Assembly (NCBI RefSeq): GCF_037042905.1
Contig: NC_087249.1
Location: forward strand, 56,450,401-56,514,400
DNA length: 64,000 bases
DNA from: Lytechinus pictus
Taxonomy: Eukaryota; Echinodermata; Echinoidea; Temnopleuroida; Toxopneustidae
Reading direction: 5' to 3'
Below the pieces are notes generated by a model, which worked only from the letters and a program-made list of their open reading frames with translations, was not told where the DNA came from and made no database searches. The stretch's first letter is position 1. Each line of letters starts with the position of its first letter. Positions 38,124-50,339 of this stretch are shown here, piece after piece. The translations under genes and the position numbers were made by a program.

Positions 38124-38506
38124 GGCCCTAATTCACAAAGGTGGTTTTGAAAATCCACGATTGATTCCATGGTTTATGCAGATTTCTTAGCGCGTGAATA
38201 AAAAATGTCAAATTCTAATGCGCGCTTTTGTCAAGGTGCGCCAAATTGACGCCTGGTACCATGGTAAGATACGCTAATTTATTCATGAGTCCACTGTTTG
38301 AAGAGTGGACTCATGAATAAAATAGCGTATCTAACCATGGTAACAGGCGTCAATTTGGCGCACTGTGACAAAAGCGCAGATCAGATTTGGCCATTTTTTA
38401 TACACGTGCCAGATACGCGCTAAATTAAGCGTAATTTATACAGAAAATTTGCATAAACCATGGACTCAACCGTGGGTTTTAAAAACCACCTTTGTGAATT
38501 CGGGCC
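38124..38506. mobile_element. 383-bp foldback palindrome (GGCCCTAATTCACAAAGGTGG ends)
   Basis: The left end GGCCCTAATTCACAAAGGTG pairs with CACCTTTGTGAATTCGGGCC at the right end. The two halves pair through the middle around an 8-nt loop at 38296-38303, flanked by perfect 15-bp arms (38281-38295 and 38304-38318). Long matches include the GCCAAATTGACGCC and ACCATGGT blocks on each side. It has no coding capacity. Confidence 0.85.
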
Positions 38507-38509
38507 ATA

Positions 38510-39180
38510 AGGTACGGCACAATGAACAAGCAATATTTAGGGGGCAGACATGGCGAAAAGGGACAAGACTTAAAAAAGCTGCAAGCGAGTGAAATGAGTG
38601 AGAGAAAAATTGAAATTTGTGCATGAAACACAAAATCAAATTGTATGATTGATTTAAACAAAATATTAAGATTTGGTACAATAAGAAAACAAGTTCTATC
38701 TATAAATTTTGTACATTGTGTTTCTAACGATTTACATTGCAATTATTTTATTCATTTTGTATCTTATCAACTGTACATTATAAATCTACACTCTTAAAAC
38801 TGCCTAGTCGTTTATTTAGTACTAACCGTGTCAATTTTTCGACGAGAATTTTATTATTTATGACTAGAAATCTAGCTATTTTCAAACAAATTTGACTAGA
38901 ATCTGACCATATCGTATTCTAAATCGACTAGAGAACTACAAGTCAAAACTTCATTAAACTATGCCAAAACGCTTGCGCATTTCGAAATACCGACACAATA
39001 TCGAGTTTGTAAATCATTGTAATTGCATGAGAACTTGAGAAATCCATCGAAAATTTTCAGGGGAAGTGCATAACCTGTTTTTCTATCACGCTGTAGAGGT
39101 TTAATTAGTATTATTAAATGGCTTCCTAAGTTTGCTTAACTTTGCGAGGTGCGGCTGCCTAATTTTCGTTTCGATTTGCA
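38510..39180. other. Non-coding sequence
   Basis: No gene or bounded repeat is supported. GACTAGA/TCTAGTC-like words recur at 38860-38940. Confidence 0.4.
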
Positions 39181-39184
39181 ATTT

Positions 39185-39515
39185 ATATTGTTCGCGCAGA
39201 ACCGGCAATTTGCACCACCAAAGTAGTAGGTTCTGAACCGCGAGCCGATGCAGAATCGGCTTTTTTACTACGTGTAAACAGAAAGCCGATTCTGCATCGG
39301 CAATTTGTGTGCATTTTGTGACGTAATTGTAAGCGCACTGATCCAGCGTTGTTTTTATTATGACGTATATTGTTGGTGTGCGTATCATTTCAGGTTTTGC
39401 ATCGGCTCGTGGTTCTGAACCGCGAGCTGTAACAACGTGTAAACGCAAACCAAAAGCCGATTCTGCATCGGCTTTTGGTTCTGAACCAAATGCCGATTAA
39501 GTGTAAACACGTTAT
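39185..39515. mobile_element. TIR element with GTGTAAACAC end (element type B), partial copy
   Basis: It is almost collinear with the interior and right half of 54092-54590: GAGCCGATGCAGAATCGGC, then ACTACGTGTAAACAGAAAGC, then TGACGTAATTGTAAGCGCAC. It ends AGTGTAAACACG. The left TIR is absent. It contains nested palindromes of the type AGCCGATTCTGCATCGGCT. Confidence 0.7.
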
Positions 39516-39654
39516 CAATTGTCCAAGCAGCGCTGACCTGGCAGTGATGTTGTAGTTTACGCGTTATGGCCTTTGACAGGGCAGTGTCAATGTCAATGAA
39601 AACCCAAAACAATGGACACAAAAAGTGGAGTTCAAAACCACGTTGAAAACAGAT

Positions 39655-40690
39655 GTGTAATCGGTGTTATGTACCGTCCACCAAATATTACATTTCAAGA
39701 TTTTCTAGAGAATTTTTTTCAAAACCTCGATAAATTTCAAACGAAAACAAGGAATGCATTATTATGGGAGATTTAAAAGTAGATATAAATAACAGGAACA
39801 GTAATTTTATTTTTTACTTTCTGAATAAATTTATTTCTTATTCCTTTGCTCCACAGGAATGCAAACCAACTCGCATTCATCTCATCATCATCTGCTGTAA
39901 TGTTCAAAGGGCTCTGCAGCCTATGTCGAACGACGCACGTTATGGGGAGGAGTGAGGGATATTTTCAAGGTGATTTTGCAGAAGCTTTTGGAAGCTATCA
40001 AGCGATACTGCATTAAATATTTAAAGAGGGAGTTTATTCCATTCAGGTACAGATCGTTGGGCAAAGGCAAATCTGTCAATATTGCCACTTGTCTAAAAAC
40101 ACCTTCTGTCCAATCTTCTACTTTGATCATCTTTCACACTGCAAAGAATCCTTTTTCATGCCTTTCCTGCCATATAAATGCAATTACGATGGATGAAATA
40201 GAAATTAGGTAAATATAACAATTAACTACAAATTGTATACAATCACACATATCCTATTCTAATTTATATCATTCATTAATATTATTTCTGAAAGTAGCTT
40301 ATTGTAATATGATCAGTTACATGACTAGTTTAGACCGGATTTGCTCCTACCAAATGTCTTTTTTTTTTCTTCTTATACTTTATTTTGTTGCTAGCCTAAA
40401 ATGAACTGTTTTGTTTTTTTATATTTTCGTTGACCATAACTTAACAAAAATGAACATATATTGTAGTCATGAATTATGTTGTAAATATTTGTTTTCTATC
40501 ATTACGCATTGACAAGTAGCATGCAATATTATATCATTTTGTACTGATCTTTCATATCACCTTCGAATGTTTTTCATGTATATTTATGTATATGTATTTT
40601 ATGTTATGCAGGGCCTCCAAGTATAACAGTATTGTAATTACAGATGGGGCTACCCTGTTGAATAAAGACGAAATAAATAAATAAATTTTT
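39655..40690 (+). mobile_element. Fragmentary plus-strand LINE (endonuclease piece and 3' end)
   Basis: At 39655-39880, shifting frames encode VMYRPPN, FQDFLENFFQNLDKFQ and MGDLKVDIN, typical of an APE endonuclease. At 40604-40684 a LINE-type 3' end GGGGCTACCCTGTTGAATAA leads into (AATA)n repeats. Between them, about 39890-40220 is unassigned and has an open frame of 86 codons with no recognised domain. The reverse transcriptase is missing. The tail abuts the truncated minus-strand LINE at 40690. Confidence 0.5.
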
Positions 40691-41086
40691 CCTAGTGACA
40701 GTGGTGCTTAAGGAAAAAAATTTGTCTCGGGTGATTACAGCAAGGTCATTCAAAATCCTATACACCATGCTGAGTCTGCTTACAGTGCATCGAGAAGACA
40801 GACTAGGCCACTTCAGCTTGGTGAGCATGCTGGTTACGCTGCTGGTTCTACTGTAATCAGCTAAAACATAGCGAGCCGCTTGCCTTTGGATTCTTTCCAA
40901 ATTCTGTGTATCCATGATACTGTAGCGAACCCGTTCGCTACGGTTTTTGGTTATAATGCAGTAAACGTAGATGGCGCTATAGCTTTTGGTGCGTTAGAAC
41001 TCAATGATCGACTTACGCAACGCACTGCGTAAGGCAGCTCTCGGAGACTATAAATAGCGGAGTTTCGCAGTGAGTTTCGTAAAACT

Positions 41087-43774
41087 TTGCAATTTTCTGA
41101 CTTATTAGATTACAAATTGAAAAAGGCTGTGGCACAAAGAATTTTTAGACAAGCCAAAAGAAAATCGTGGGAACAATACTGCAATACAATCAATAGATTT
41201 ACCCCTCTTACAGAGGTCTGGAAAAAAGTCAGAGCTCTACAAAAACCACAAAATAGTCATTCTAACCTTACACTAAAAGTTGATGGGCAAGCTATCCAAA
41301 ATGACGAATTGAAGGCAAATTTCATTGCAGATAATTTTCATAATCCAAAAGAATTAGACGAAGAAACGTCACTCAATAATACTGACTTTGGAAATATAGA
41401 ACCCGTGAATAATTTGGAAATAATTAATGAAGATTTTACTCATAAATAACTTGTTGAAGCATTAAAAGCAACTCCAAACACAGCCTCAGGGCCTGACAAT
41501 ATCAGGGCACTGTTTATTAAAAATCTACCCCACAATGCAATCGTCATACTGCTTGATATTTTCAATTTAATTTGGCAAACATCTAAATTACCGCTTATTT
41601 GGAAATCCTCAATTGTTGTTCCAATATTAAAACCAAATAAAGACAAATCAGATGCTAAATCTTATAGACCGGTTTCATTAACCTCGGTCTTATGCAAAAT
41701 TATGGAAAGGATGATAACCAAAAGACTTTTTTGGCTAAACGAAAAATACAATCTGATATCACCCCTTCAATCTGGTTTCACTCCAAATAGAAGTGTTTTT
41801 GATAATTTAACAAGACTCGACACAGATGTCCATAAATCATTTATGAATCACGATTTTGTTATAGCAGCTTTCCTCGACCTTGAGAAGGCTTTTGACAATG
41901 TTGACCACGAAATTTTGATATTAAAATTACGAACTTTTGGTTTCTCAGGTCATATCCTTAACTGGATAACCGAATTCATCAAAGATCGAACTTACAGAGT
42001 AAGGGTCAATAATTTCATTTCACATCGAAAGGAAATAACAAAAGGGCTCCCCCAAGGGGGAGTCATAAGTCCATTCTTGTTCAATCTTTACATCAATGAT
42101 TTGGCCCACTCATGCATTTATTCGAATATAGCTATTTTTGCAGATGACATTGCATTATGGTATAGATGTCGAAACCTTAAAATTGCAACCAAAAAAGTCC
42201 AAACAGATATCGATTCCATTGCGGAATGTACAAGCAAAATGAAACTTAAATTATCTGCTACCAAAACCAAAATCATCATTTTCACTAAAAAAACGAAAAA
42301 TGCTTCCACTGATGTCTATATTAAAGACGATAAAATTGAAGTTGTATCGAATTTCAAATTTTTAGGCTTAACTTTAGATTCTGAGCTCACATGGAAATAC
42401 CACATCAGTGACTTATTAATTAGATGCAAAAAAAGAATAAACATATTAAGGTGTATTACTGGCACCCATTGGGGAGCGGATACCAAAACGCTCCTGATTT
42501 TGTATCGAGCTCTCATTAAACCTCTGTTGGACTTTGGTTGCTTTTTATTTGATTCGGCTCCTCAAATTCATAAGAATAAACTAGATTCGATCCAATACCA
42601 ATCCTTAAAGATTATTACAGGCACATTGCCTTCAACATCCTTAAAAAATCTCCAAATTGAATGTGGCGAATTGCCACTTAGCCACCGCAGGGAATTCCTC
42701 TCGAAAAAATATAAACTAAATATACTTCATTCAAATTCATATCATCCAACTAGAGAATCCTTTGCAGACTGCTGGGAGTACAACTACAAATCACCTACTA
42801 ATTTACCATTACCAATGAGAACTTTGGAGTACTCACCATCTGTGGAAAAGATTATTACAGTGCCACAACCACCTTGGCACTTTCCTCCTCCGGAAATCGA
42901 TTTTAGCCTCAAAGAAAGGATTTCTAAAAAAGACAATCCTTCATTACTACAACAAAGCTCTTATGAAACAATTTATTCAAAATATTATAACACCCTTCGA
43001 ATATATACTGATGGGTCTAAAGATCCTACTTCATCCAAAACAGGCATATCATTTTATATACCTGACCTAAAATATTCAAAATACCATCGTATTTCACCTG
43101 TATCGGTCTGCCGTGCTGAACAGGCAGCAATTATTATGGCTCTTACCTGGCTGGAAGATTTCCGCCCTCTACGTGCAACTTTGCTAGTTGATTCTCTCAG
43201 CACTCTGCAATTGATATCTAACTATGAAAACACTAAGCTACCCCTAATATTAGAAATACTTACAAAATGTAGGGCACTTTCTTATCTAGGTGTTGAGATA
43301 ACATTTGTATGGATACCGGCACACTGTGGTATCCGTGGAAATGAAGAAGCAGACAAACTAGCTAAATTAGCTTTAACCAAACCAGATATCGATGTCGAAA
43401 TTTCTCCAAATGTAAGTGAACAAATCAGTTCACTGAAACAACAATTTCGGGCGTTCAGAAAAGACCCACTACTTAATTGCTATTGTAGACGACATGAAAT
43501 AATTATCCATCGATTGCGTACAGGTTGGATTAGAACAGCCTATTTCCTATTCAAAATCCATAGGCATCCAAACGGCCTATGCGATATTTGTAAAACCAAT
43601 GATGACGTGGAGCACTATGTCCTCCACTGTAGAAAATACCAAAACGCTAGAACAAAATTCTTACAAACAGATCCAAATATACCAATATCACTATCTACAT
43701 TATTTGAAAGCGAAAAGGGTCAGTCGTCTCTCATATATTTTGTAAGGGCGACTGGACTAATGAATGACTTGTAA
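41087..43774 (+). CDS. I-clade-like LINE ORF2 C-terminal part: RT + RNase H + zinc knuckle, one stop codon
   Basis: A single frame runs from about 41087 to the TAA before 43775, broken only by one TAA at 41447-41449. After that stop the same frame continues in sense (LVEALKATPN, then IVVPILKPNKDK and YRPVSLTSVLCK). RT motifs: AAFLDLEKAFDNVDHE, KGLPQGGVISPFLFNLYIND and FADDIALW (about 42137). RNase H follows, with YTDGSKD (about 43006), the Glu of CRAEQAA, the Asp of LLVDSLS and the Asp of GNEEADKLAK. It ends with a C-x2-C...H-x4-C knuckle, CDICKTNDDVEHYVLHC. RNase H after RT points to the I group rather than CR1. The endonuclease and ORF1 are missing by 5' truncation. It lies inside the TGT/ACA insertion and is the best-preserved retroelement here. 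Confidence 0.9.
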
Positions 43775-44255
43775 TCCCAAAGTAAAGCAAAGATAATCGG
43801 CCTCTTTGAAATTGAACGGTTGTTATCTATAGCACATGTTATCTCAACGACCTCGATTATAACTTTTAATCGTTTATACTTTTAAATAAGCTTAAGGCTT
43901 CCTCTCGCTAGGAGTACAAGTGTGAGAAAGTTCAATGGGGGTGGGGCGTGGAGGCCTAGCATGGGAGATGCGTACTAAGATAAACACAATAGAAACGCTG
44001 TTTAACTTTTAAACAGCGTTTTTACAGTGAGGGGTAAGATAGTCACGTAACAGAAGTGTATACGAGAAACAAGATGGGTTTAATGTCCCGACTAAAATAA
44101 TTTATTGATAGAAAATTTAAAAATCAATAAGCGTTAATGAGTAAACATTAAATTTATAACTAAAAAACTAACAATTTCTATAAGTTGGTAGGATTCAAGG
44201 TAGGGTTAAAGCGTTTATAAAAAAAAAAAAAAATAAAAAAAAAAAAATACAAAAT
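43775..44255 (+). mobile_element. 3' UTR and A-rich tail of the I-like LINE
   Basis: The sequence after the stop is non-coding and ends in two long A-runs at about 44220-44248. A 13-bp perfect hairpin, AAACGCTGTTTAA/TTAAACAGCGTTT, lies at about 43992-44021. Confidence 0.55.
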
Positions 44256-44259
44256 ACAA

Positions 44260-45060
44260 AAATATTAGTTTAAGTTACTAACAATCTCCATCTCCCTCTC
44301 TCCCTTAACCTTTAACAAAGACTTCCAATGAACTCCTATAGCAAGTTTTGAATTTAATCTAAAATGATGATAATGATACTTATGTAACAAAAGTGTACAC
44401 TTTTCGCCAAGGCCAAAAAGCCAATCAAATTCTGCTCTATTACAGGCACAAAACGCCAGCCAAATTTGCCATCTAAACAGGCACAAAATTACCTCATCAA
44501 ATTGCTCTCCTCAAGGGAACCAAAAAGCCACCAAAATTTACGACCTCTCCGGGCAAAATTCATAAAAATCAATATTGATCTTCCTGGGCAATTACGCTCC
44601 AAACATAATTTTGCTTACTAGCGTCACGACGTGACGGCAGATGTTAAAATGTGAAATAAACATATTCAGTGGGGGGTTTGCAAAAGTCTCTCACAGTTTT
44701 TCCAGAGTAATTTTGGTCACAATCTCTGGTTTTTTTTCCTGGATTGACTTGTCGCAACAAGATCATGAAAATTGATTTGAAAAATAATATTACCATATAA
44801 GACCCATAAATAACTCTTATTATAACACCATGATAATAAATGGTGCATGAAAATAACACCATAAAAACATAAATGGTGCATCAAAATTAATATAACACCA
44901 TGTTTTCATAAATGGTGCATAAATATCAAAAGCTGGCACAAAAGCCAATCAAAATTCATTTTTCAGGCATTAAAGCCAAATAAAAATTTAAGTTATTAGC
45001 TGGCACAAATAGTCAAATTGACTTACGTGCCAATAAAAATAAAATAATAGATAGATAGAG
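44260..45060. repeat. Tandem degenerate words, including three ACACCAT/ATGGTGCAT hairpins
   Basis: At 44824-44920 the motif ACACCAT...AAATGGTGCAT occurs three times in a row, each a potential small hairpin. On both sides the words GGCACAAA and AAAGCCAA recur roughly every 40-60 bp. It lies within the TGT/ACA insertion. Confidence 0.6.
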
Positions 45061-45435
45061 TTCGTCACTTCGACGCTGGCGGAGGTCGGAGTCGGACGAA
45101 GAACTCCCTGCGCTCCTTTCCACTGGGCTGAATCAAGAAAAGGTTTGGAAATGAACATTGCTCGCTTAATTTCTACTACTGCAAATACAATTCTGGATAA
45201 TTGGTGACGGTGTTAATGGTGATAACATGTAAGAGATGCTGAATGTATAATTAAATTTTGACCGTTGTCATAAACCAAATGTAATCATCGTCTCTAACCT
45301 GTGTGATCTATGGAATCCGATTGACCTCTACAGTATAAGCCTTCCCATAGATATTATACAGCTCCAATAGAAATCCCCTGTAATTATATATTTCACCTGT
45401 TCACACTACCTCTCAACACTCCACCCCCATATATT

Positions 45436-45595
45436 TTGGGAAAACGGAAGACGCCCGGGTCTCTACATAACGCCATACGGAAACCGCTCGCATTAATGAT
45501 GGCAAGCAATTCATCAACAGATGAAGGTGATAGAGGCAAGGGACAGGCCGGCCCCCCAGCATCCAGGACCCGTTTCAAGACGGAGGGCCGTCACA
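45436..45595 (+). CDS. Possible start of a gag-like frame (weak)
   Basis: An open frame has MASNSSTDEGDRGKGQAG near its middle, hydrophilic and compatible with a gag N-terminus, located where the internal region of the LTR element would begin. It runs across the insertion end into LINE sequence, so at most it is a fragment. There is no capsid or zinc-knuckle motif. Confidence 0.2.
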
Positions 45596-47099
45596 ATACA
45601 GTGAGGATCCCAAACACTGCAGCAGTAATTTAAGTGAGGGCGTATAAGGGACATGTATGCTGCCTCTCTGAATGATTGGGGCAGAAACCTTGTATTACGC
45701 CTGGCAAAGCTTAGCTGTTGGGCAGCTTTCTTGCAGATCATTGAGATATGGGTTTACCAATTGAAGTCGTTGGGTAGGGTAATTCCGTGATATTTTCCAC
45801 TATTGCAAAATTGAAGAGCAGTGTTGTGGATGTAGTAACTGTAGTTCACTGAAGACCGAGAAGGGCAGAACCTCAGAACAAAGCATTTACAAGGGTTGAA
45901 TGGCATTAGCCAGGTGTTTTCCCACTTCTGGAGTGCATCAAGATCTTTATGTAACATCCGAGCATCAGAACTACTAGCGATTTCTCGATACATCATGCAA
46001 TCGTCGGCAAAGAGCCGGGTTGCTGATGAGACTTGTTGGGGAAGATCATTAACATACATCAGAAAGAGTGTGGGGCTGAGGACAGTCCCCTGGGGGACGC
46101 CCGATGCAACGATACATGCTTTAGATGTTACGCCTTCAAGAACTACCGACTGCTCGCGATCAGTTAAGAAGCTCTGTGTCCACTTAAGGTTGCGATCTTG
46201 GATCCCATAATGTCTCAACTTCAGGATGAGGCAGTTATGTGGGACCTTGTCAAAGGCTTTGCTAAAGTCCAGCATAATCATATCAACTTGCTTTTTACCC
46301 CTGTACGATTAAGCAAGGTTATGGGATGTTAACAACAGTTGAGTCTCACAAGAGTGTTTTCTTCTAAATCAATGTTGGCAGGGGGACAAGATTGAGTGAG
46401 AGTCAAGGTGCTTTATCACTGACGACACAACTATGTGCTCCAGTTTCTTGGAGATTATACTGTTTAAAGAGATATAGGACGGTCATTTTCAGCTAGCGTC
46501 TTGTCGCCCTTCTTGAAGACCGGAGCTATATGCGTTTTTTTTTTCCAATCCTTTGGAAGAACTCCAGATTTCAATGATTGGTTGGAAATGAAGGTGAGAA
46601 TAGGACTTACTTCTGAGGCCGTCTCTTTCAAAAGGATGGCTGGGATGTTATCCGGAAAAGTGGCTATGTATGCGTCTAGTCCCCTCAGAAGCTTCTTAAC
46701 ACCATTGACATGGACTGAAATATCTTTCATTGATGGATATCGAGAAGGAAGGATGTTAGGCAGAAGGACATTATCCGGTTCTGTAGTGAAAACCGATTCA
46801 AACTGACGACTAAGGATGTCCGCCCTTTCTCGGCTGCAAAATGTCAGGCATCCTTCGGAAAGAAGTTGCTGAATACATGTGGAGTCTTGCCTAAGTCTTT
46901 TAACATATTGATAAAAGGCTTTGGGTTTTTCTCTTAGACTCGGACCAATTACGTCATTAAGGTACTCCCATCTCGCGGAGCGAAGGGACTTCTGAACCTG
47001 GGATCTCAACTTCCTGAAGAGGCTCCAATCTTCCTGATATTGAGATTGAGCAATACAAATACATCTACTCCAACTTTTAGACTTTTAATAATATTTAAT

Positions 47100-50000
47100 T
47101 AAAAAATATATAAAATAATATAAAATTATAATATTGCTGTGAAATCTGCAGAGAATTATCACAAATGACTTCAGTGACCACTTAACACCCTTCATAGTCA
47201 CTGAATTTGATAATGTACCAACCGATGACACTCATAGTTACACTAAGCTTGATCTAAGTTAAACGAATATTGCTTTATTTTGTACCAAACTGGATTCATT
47301 TAACTGGGAATTGTTGAACTCTACACTAGATGTAAACAACATGTATGATACTATTTAATTCTTTTATAAACAATTGTATGAAGAATGTTTTACTGTTATT
47401 ACAGTTCGTAACATAGTCAAGCACTGTAATAAATCTAAACCATGGATATCATAAAACACTTAATTATTGATAAAACATAAAATATGACATTTAAGAAGTT
47501 TGTAAAAAAAAAACGTCCCCAGACCTGCATGGAAAATATAAATGTTGTGGAAATTGTGTGAACAGCAAAATAAGAAGTTAAAAACCGCACTCACTATTAA
47601 GTAATAAGTTCACCACCGCTAAGCGTGATATAATGATCAATTTTAGGCCCCTTGTTATTTCTTTTATATATAAACGACCTTTGTAAATCATCTAATTTGT
47701 TAACCTTTTATCAATTTGCTGATGACACAAGTATTTCTTATTCTTCTAAATATTTAAATAATACCATCCACATGCTGAACAATGAACTCAAAAATGTTTC
47801 CGACTGGTTGAAAGCAAATAAATTGTCCCTGAATATCAATAAAACTAGATGCATCTATTTTCAAAAAAAAAAAAAATCTTTAACACGAACCCATACTGAC
47901 AAATCTAATAATTATAATCCAATTGACAACGCTCATATTCAGATTTATATCGACAATAAACGTATCGAATTAAGTAATTCTATTAACTTTTTAGGTGTCA
48001 CATTGGATAATCTTTTGAGTTTTAAGTACCATATGATAAATGTATTACATAAGATAAGTAGGAATACTGGTTTAATTTACAAACTTAAGCATAGTTTACT
48101 TCATAAAAATCTGATAACTCTATACCATTCCATATTTTTCCCTTATTTAAAATATTGCAATATTGTCTGGGCTACCAATGTAACCTCATATTAATTGGAC
48201 TCAATATTCAAAATTCAAAAGAAATGCTTAAGAATAATTACCGATTCCCATTACCTAGCACCATCCGCACCTTTATTTAAGAAATTGTCTTTACTTAATA
48301 TATATGATATTAATAAGCAAGAACTCGCAATATTTATTTATAAGTACAAGAAGAGGTTGTTACCCACTCCTTTTTCAGATCTTTTTCAATACAATAATCA
48401 AGTTCACAATCATAATACCCGTTCTTCCAATAAATTTCATTTATGGTCTATCAAGTCTAGTCACGAAGCTAAATCATTGAGTTATGTAGGTCACAAACAA
48501 TGGAATGAGATTCCCCAAATAATAACTAATTCACAATTTATATCATATTTTAGAAAACAGTACAAAAAATTTCTAGTAAATGATTATTAATTTTCGCAGT
48601 TGATATCAATGCATGACTTGTACCATATCTAACCACCCCCCCCCCCTTCGATTCGTGTCTTTTTGTATTCTTTGTTGTTGTTTTTTCCTCCTTTTTCCTA
48701 CATTGTATTTACTATAATGATATGACATTCTGTTTTTTTGTGTTCAATATTGTTGTCGTTTTACTATGTTTTGGCGATCCAGCCTAACAGGTTCCTTATA
48801 ACCTTCATGGAAAGCCACGCAATTTATTGTATTATCTAATCACATTATTTGATGTTTCTTTGTATTTTTATCCTATTTTGTGAAATAAAGATTGAATTGA
48901 ATAAAAGCAGTCAACGATGTCTTGAACAAAAGAGAAAAAAAAAATAGTATACGAGAAGTTGAAGTTAATGGGGATAATATTTCAGACAGACTCGATATTG
49001 CCAATGCCTTTAAAAAAATTGTGTACATATTGGACAAACTGTCAAAATAAACTCAGTACTACGTGCACAGAAACTGAAAATGATATGCATAGGAAATTAT
49101 AGATCATCTGTATTTATCCAACCTGTTGCTACTCATGACATTATATCAATTATAGATAAATTAGATCCAAACAAGAGTCCAGCCTACGACAATATTCATC
49201 AAAAAGTTCTTTAAGAAATCAGGCTATGCAATAGTTAAACCTTTTTGCAATATTATCAATCTTGTCATTGACAAGGGTGTCTTTCCTGACTCGTTAAAGA
49301 TTGCCAAGGTGATACCTATTATAAAGAAACGAAACAGATAACTTTTAACTAATTGTCGTCCAATATCAGTTTTATTAGTTTTTAGCAAAATATTTAAAAT
49401 AATAATTTACAATATTTTGATATCTTTAATTGATCAAAATGACATTTTATATCTTCGACAACATGGTTTTAGGCAAGGTCATAATACTTTCCATGCATTT
49501 ATTGATTTAACTAGAAAAAAAAGCTCAATCTTGTGAAAGGAAGACATTTTTAATGGTACATTCTTAGACCTTTCTAAGGCATTTGATTGTATTGACCAGG
49601 TATTTTAATTAAAACTGTGCATTTCTATGGTATAAGGGGTATAACTTTAAAATTAATTACAGATTACTTAAATACTCAAAAACAGAATCAAAATCAAGGA
49701 TCAGTACTAGGACCCCTATTATTTTAAATATATATGATGTACATCGCTATTGTGTTGCTTGTTTTATGTATTCGTATTCCAAAAGGACTTTACCTATTTT
49801 TAATTATTTTTTCACCTTAATAGTAGCTTAAATATGTATTCAACAAGAAATATGATATTGACTTTTATCTGCCAAAATATACACATAATTTTTCTAGAAC
49901 TATTATAGATACGATAGAACTATCATCTGGAATGGTTTGCCATCTGAAATTAAAACGTGTCCCTCACTATCGACTTATAAACGTACATATAAATCATACC

Positions 50001-50335
50001 TTGCCAATTCTCCATCAATTTTTAAATGAAACGGAGCCTTGTGTTTTTCTTTTGTTTTCCTTTTGTTTGTTTATGTTGATATTTTTGCAGTACATATAAC
50101 TGCTTAAACACCAATAATTTTGTTTTGTTTAATTAATGTGCAGAACCAAGGGGGATTGGCCTCAATAGGTCTTTGGCCTTTGCTTATCCCCTAAATCCAC
50201 TGCATGTTTGTTCTACTCGTTTTTTTTGTCATTATATTGATTTGCCTGTGTATTTATTGTTTTTTATTTTTCATATACTATTGTTTGTTGTATATTGTAC
50301 TTTTCAATGGAAGTGAATAAAGTGAACTGAATTAA
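47100..50335 (+). mobile_element. Old, heavily decayed CR1/L2-like LINE split by a younger LINE
   Basis: The left part (about 47150-47640) encodes, with stops, a region like the pre-RT domain (FNWELLNSTLDVNNMYD, KHCNKSKPW). The right part (48905-50335) carries RT remnants in several frames: DKLDPNKSPAYDNI, DKGVFPDSLKIAKVIPIIKK, NCRPISVLL, RQHGFRQGHNTFHAF, FLDLSKAFDCID and GSVLGPLLF. It ends with GAATAAAGTGAACTGAATT. The catalytic ADD segment is not visible. The 47642-48904 element interrupts it. Confidence 0.7.
47642..48904 (+). mobile_element. 5'-truncated CR1/L2-like LINE, one in-frame stop
   Basis: It begins abruptly inside the motif normally GSVLGPLLF (GPLLFLLYINDLC) and continues to FADDTSISYS, DWLKANKLSLNINKT, INFLGVTLDNLLSFKYH and ITLYHSIFFPYLKYCNIVW. 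A single TAA at 48192-48194 interrupts the frame, which continues in register to 48590 (KIQKKCLRIITDSHY, NHNTRSSNKFHL). The 3' UTR ends AATAAAGATTGAATTGAAT, the same kind of terminus as the LINE at 27436-31835, so they are related. Classic 5' truncation from incomplete target-primed reverse transcription. Confidence 0.85.
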
Positions 50336-50339
50336 AATT

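Larger units (their letters stand above)
40921..45595. mobile_element. 4,675-bp insertion with TGT/ACA ends and 4-bp target duplication: likely LTR or solo LTR, itself invaded
   Basis: The block starts TGTAGCGAACCCG and ends GGCCGTCACA, and is flanked by ATAC (40917-40920) and ATAC (45596-45599). Excision restores the LINE frame across the site. TGT...ACA termini with a 4-bp duplication fit an LTR of a Gypsy-like element. GACTATAAATAGCGGAG at about 41048 would be its TATA box. No protease, RT or integrase of an LTR element is present. After removing the inner LINE (about 41085-44250) about 1.5 kb remains, a plausible solo LTR. The alternative is an LTR plus a bit of leader and gag: GATAATTGGTGACGG (about 45198) looks like the end of an LTR followed by a primer-binding region. 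Confidence 0.6.
40690..47055 (-). mobile_element. Minus-strand CR1-group LINE, split by the insertion at 40921-45595
   Basis: The upstream part (47055-45600) has the pre-RT region (QKSLRSARWEYLNDVIG, KKGDKTLAENDRPISL), a frame-damaged stretch at about 46460-46280, then RT motifs MLDFSKAFDKVPHNCL, GVPQGTVLSPTLFLMYVND and FADDCMMY, and the thumb-side SLIRPHLNYCCSVWDPH. The part at 40916-40690 continues MDTQNLERIQRQAARYV and TSSVTSMLTKL. Removing 40921-45595 with one ATAC copy joins WDPHC to IMDTQ in frame, so this is one element. It is truncated at its 3' side by the LINE tail at 40690 and carries several frameshifts. Confidence 0.85.

Noticed and set aside
45393..45578. Minus-strand frame joining LINE sequence to CWGAGLSLASITFIC
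   Set aside because: It is read-through from the LINE across the 45595 insertion boundary, not a domain.
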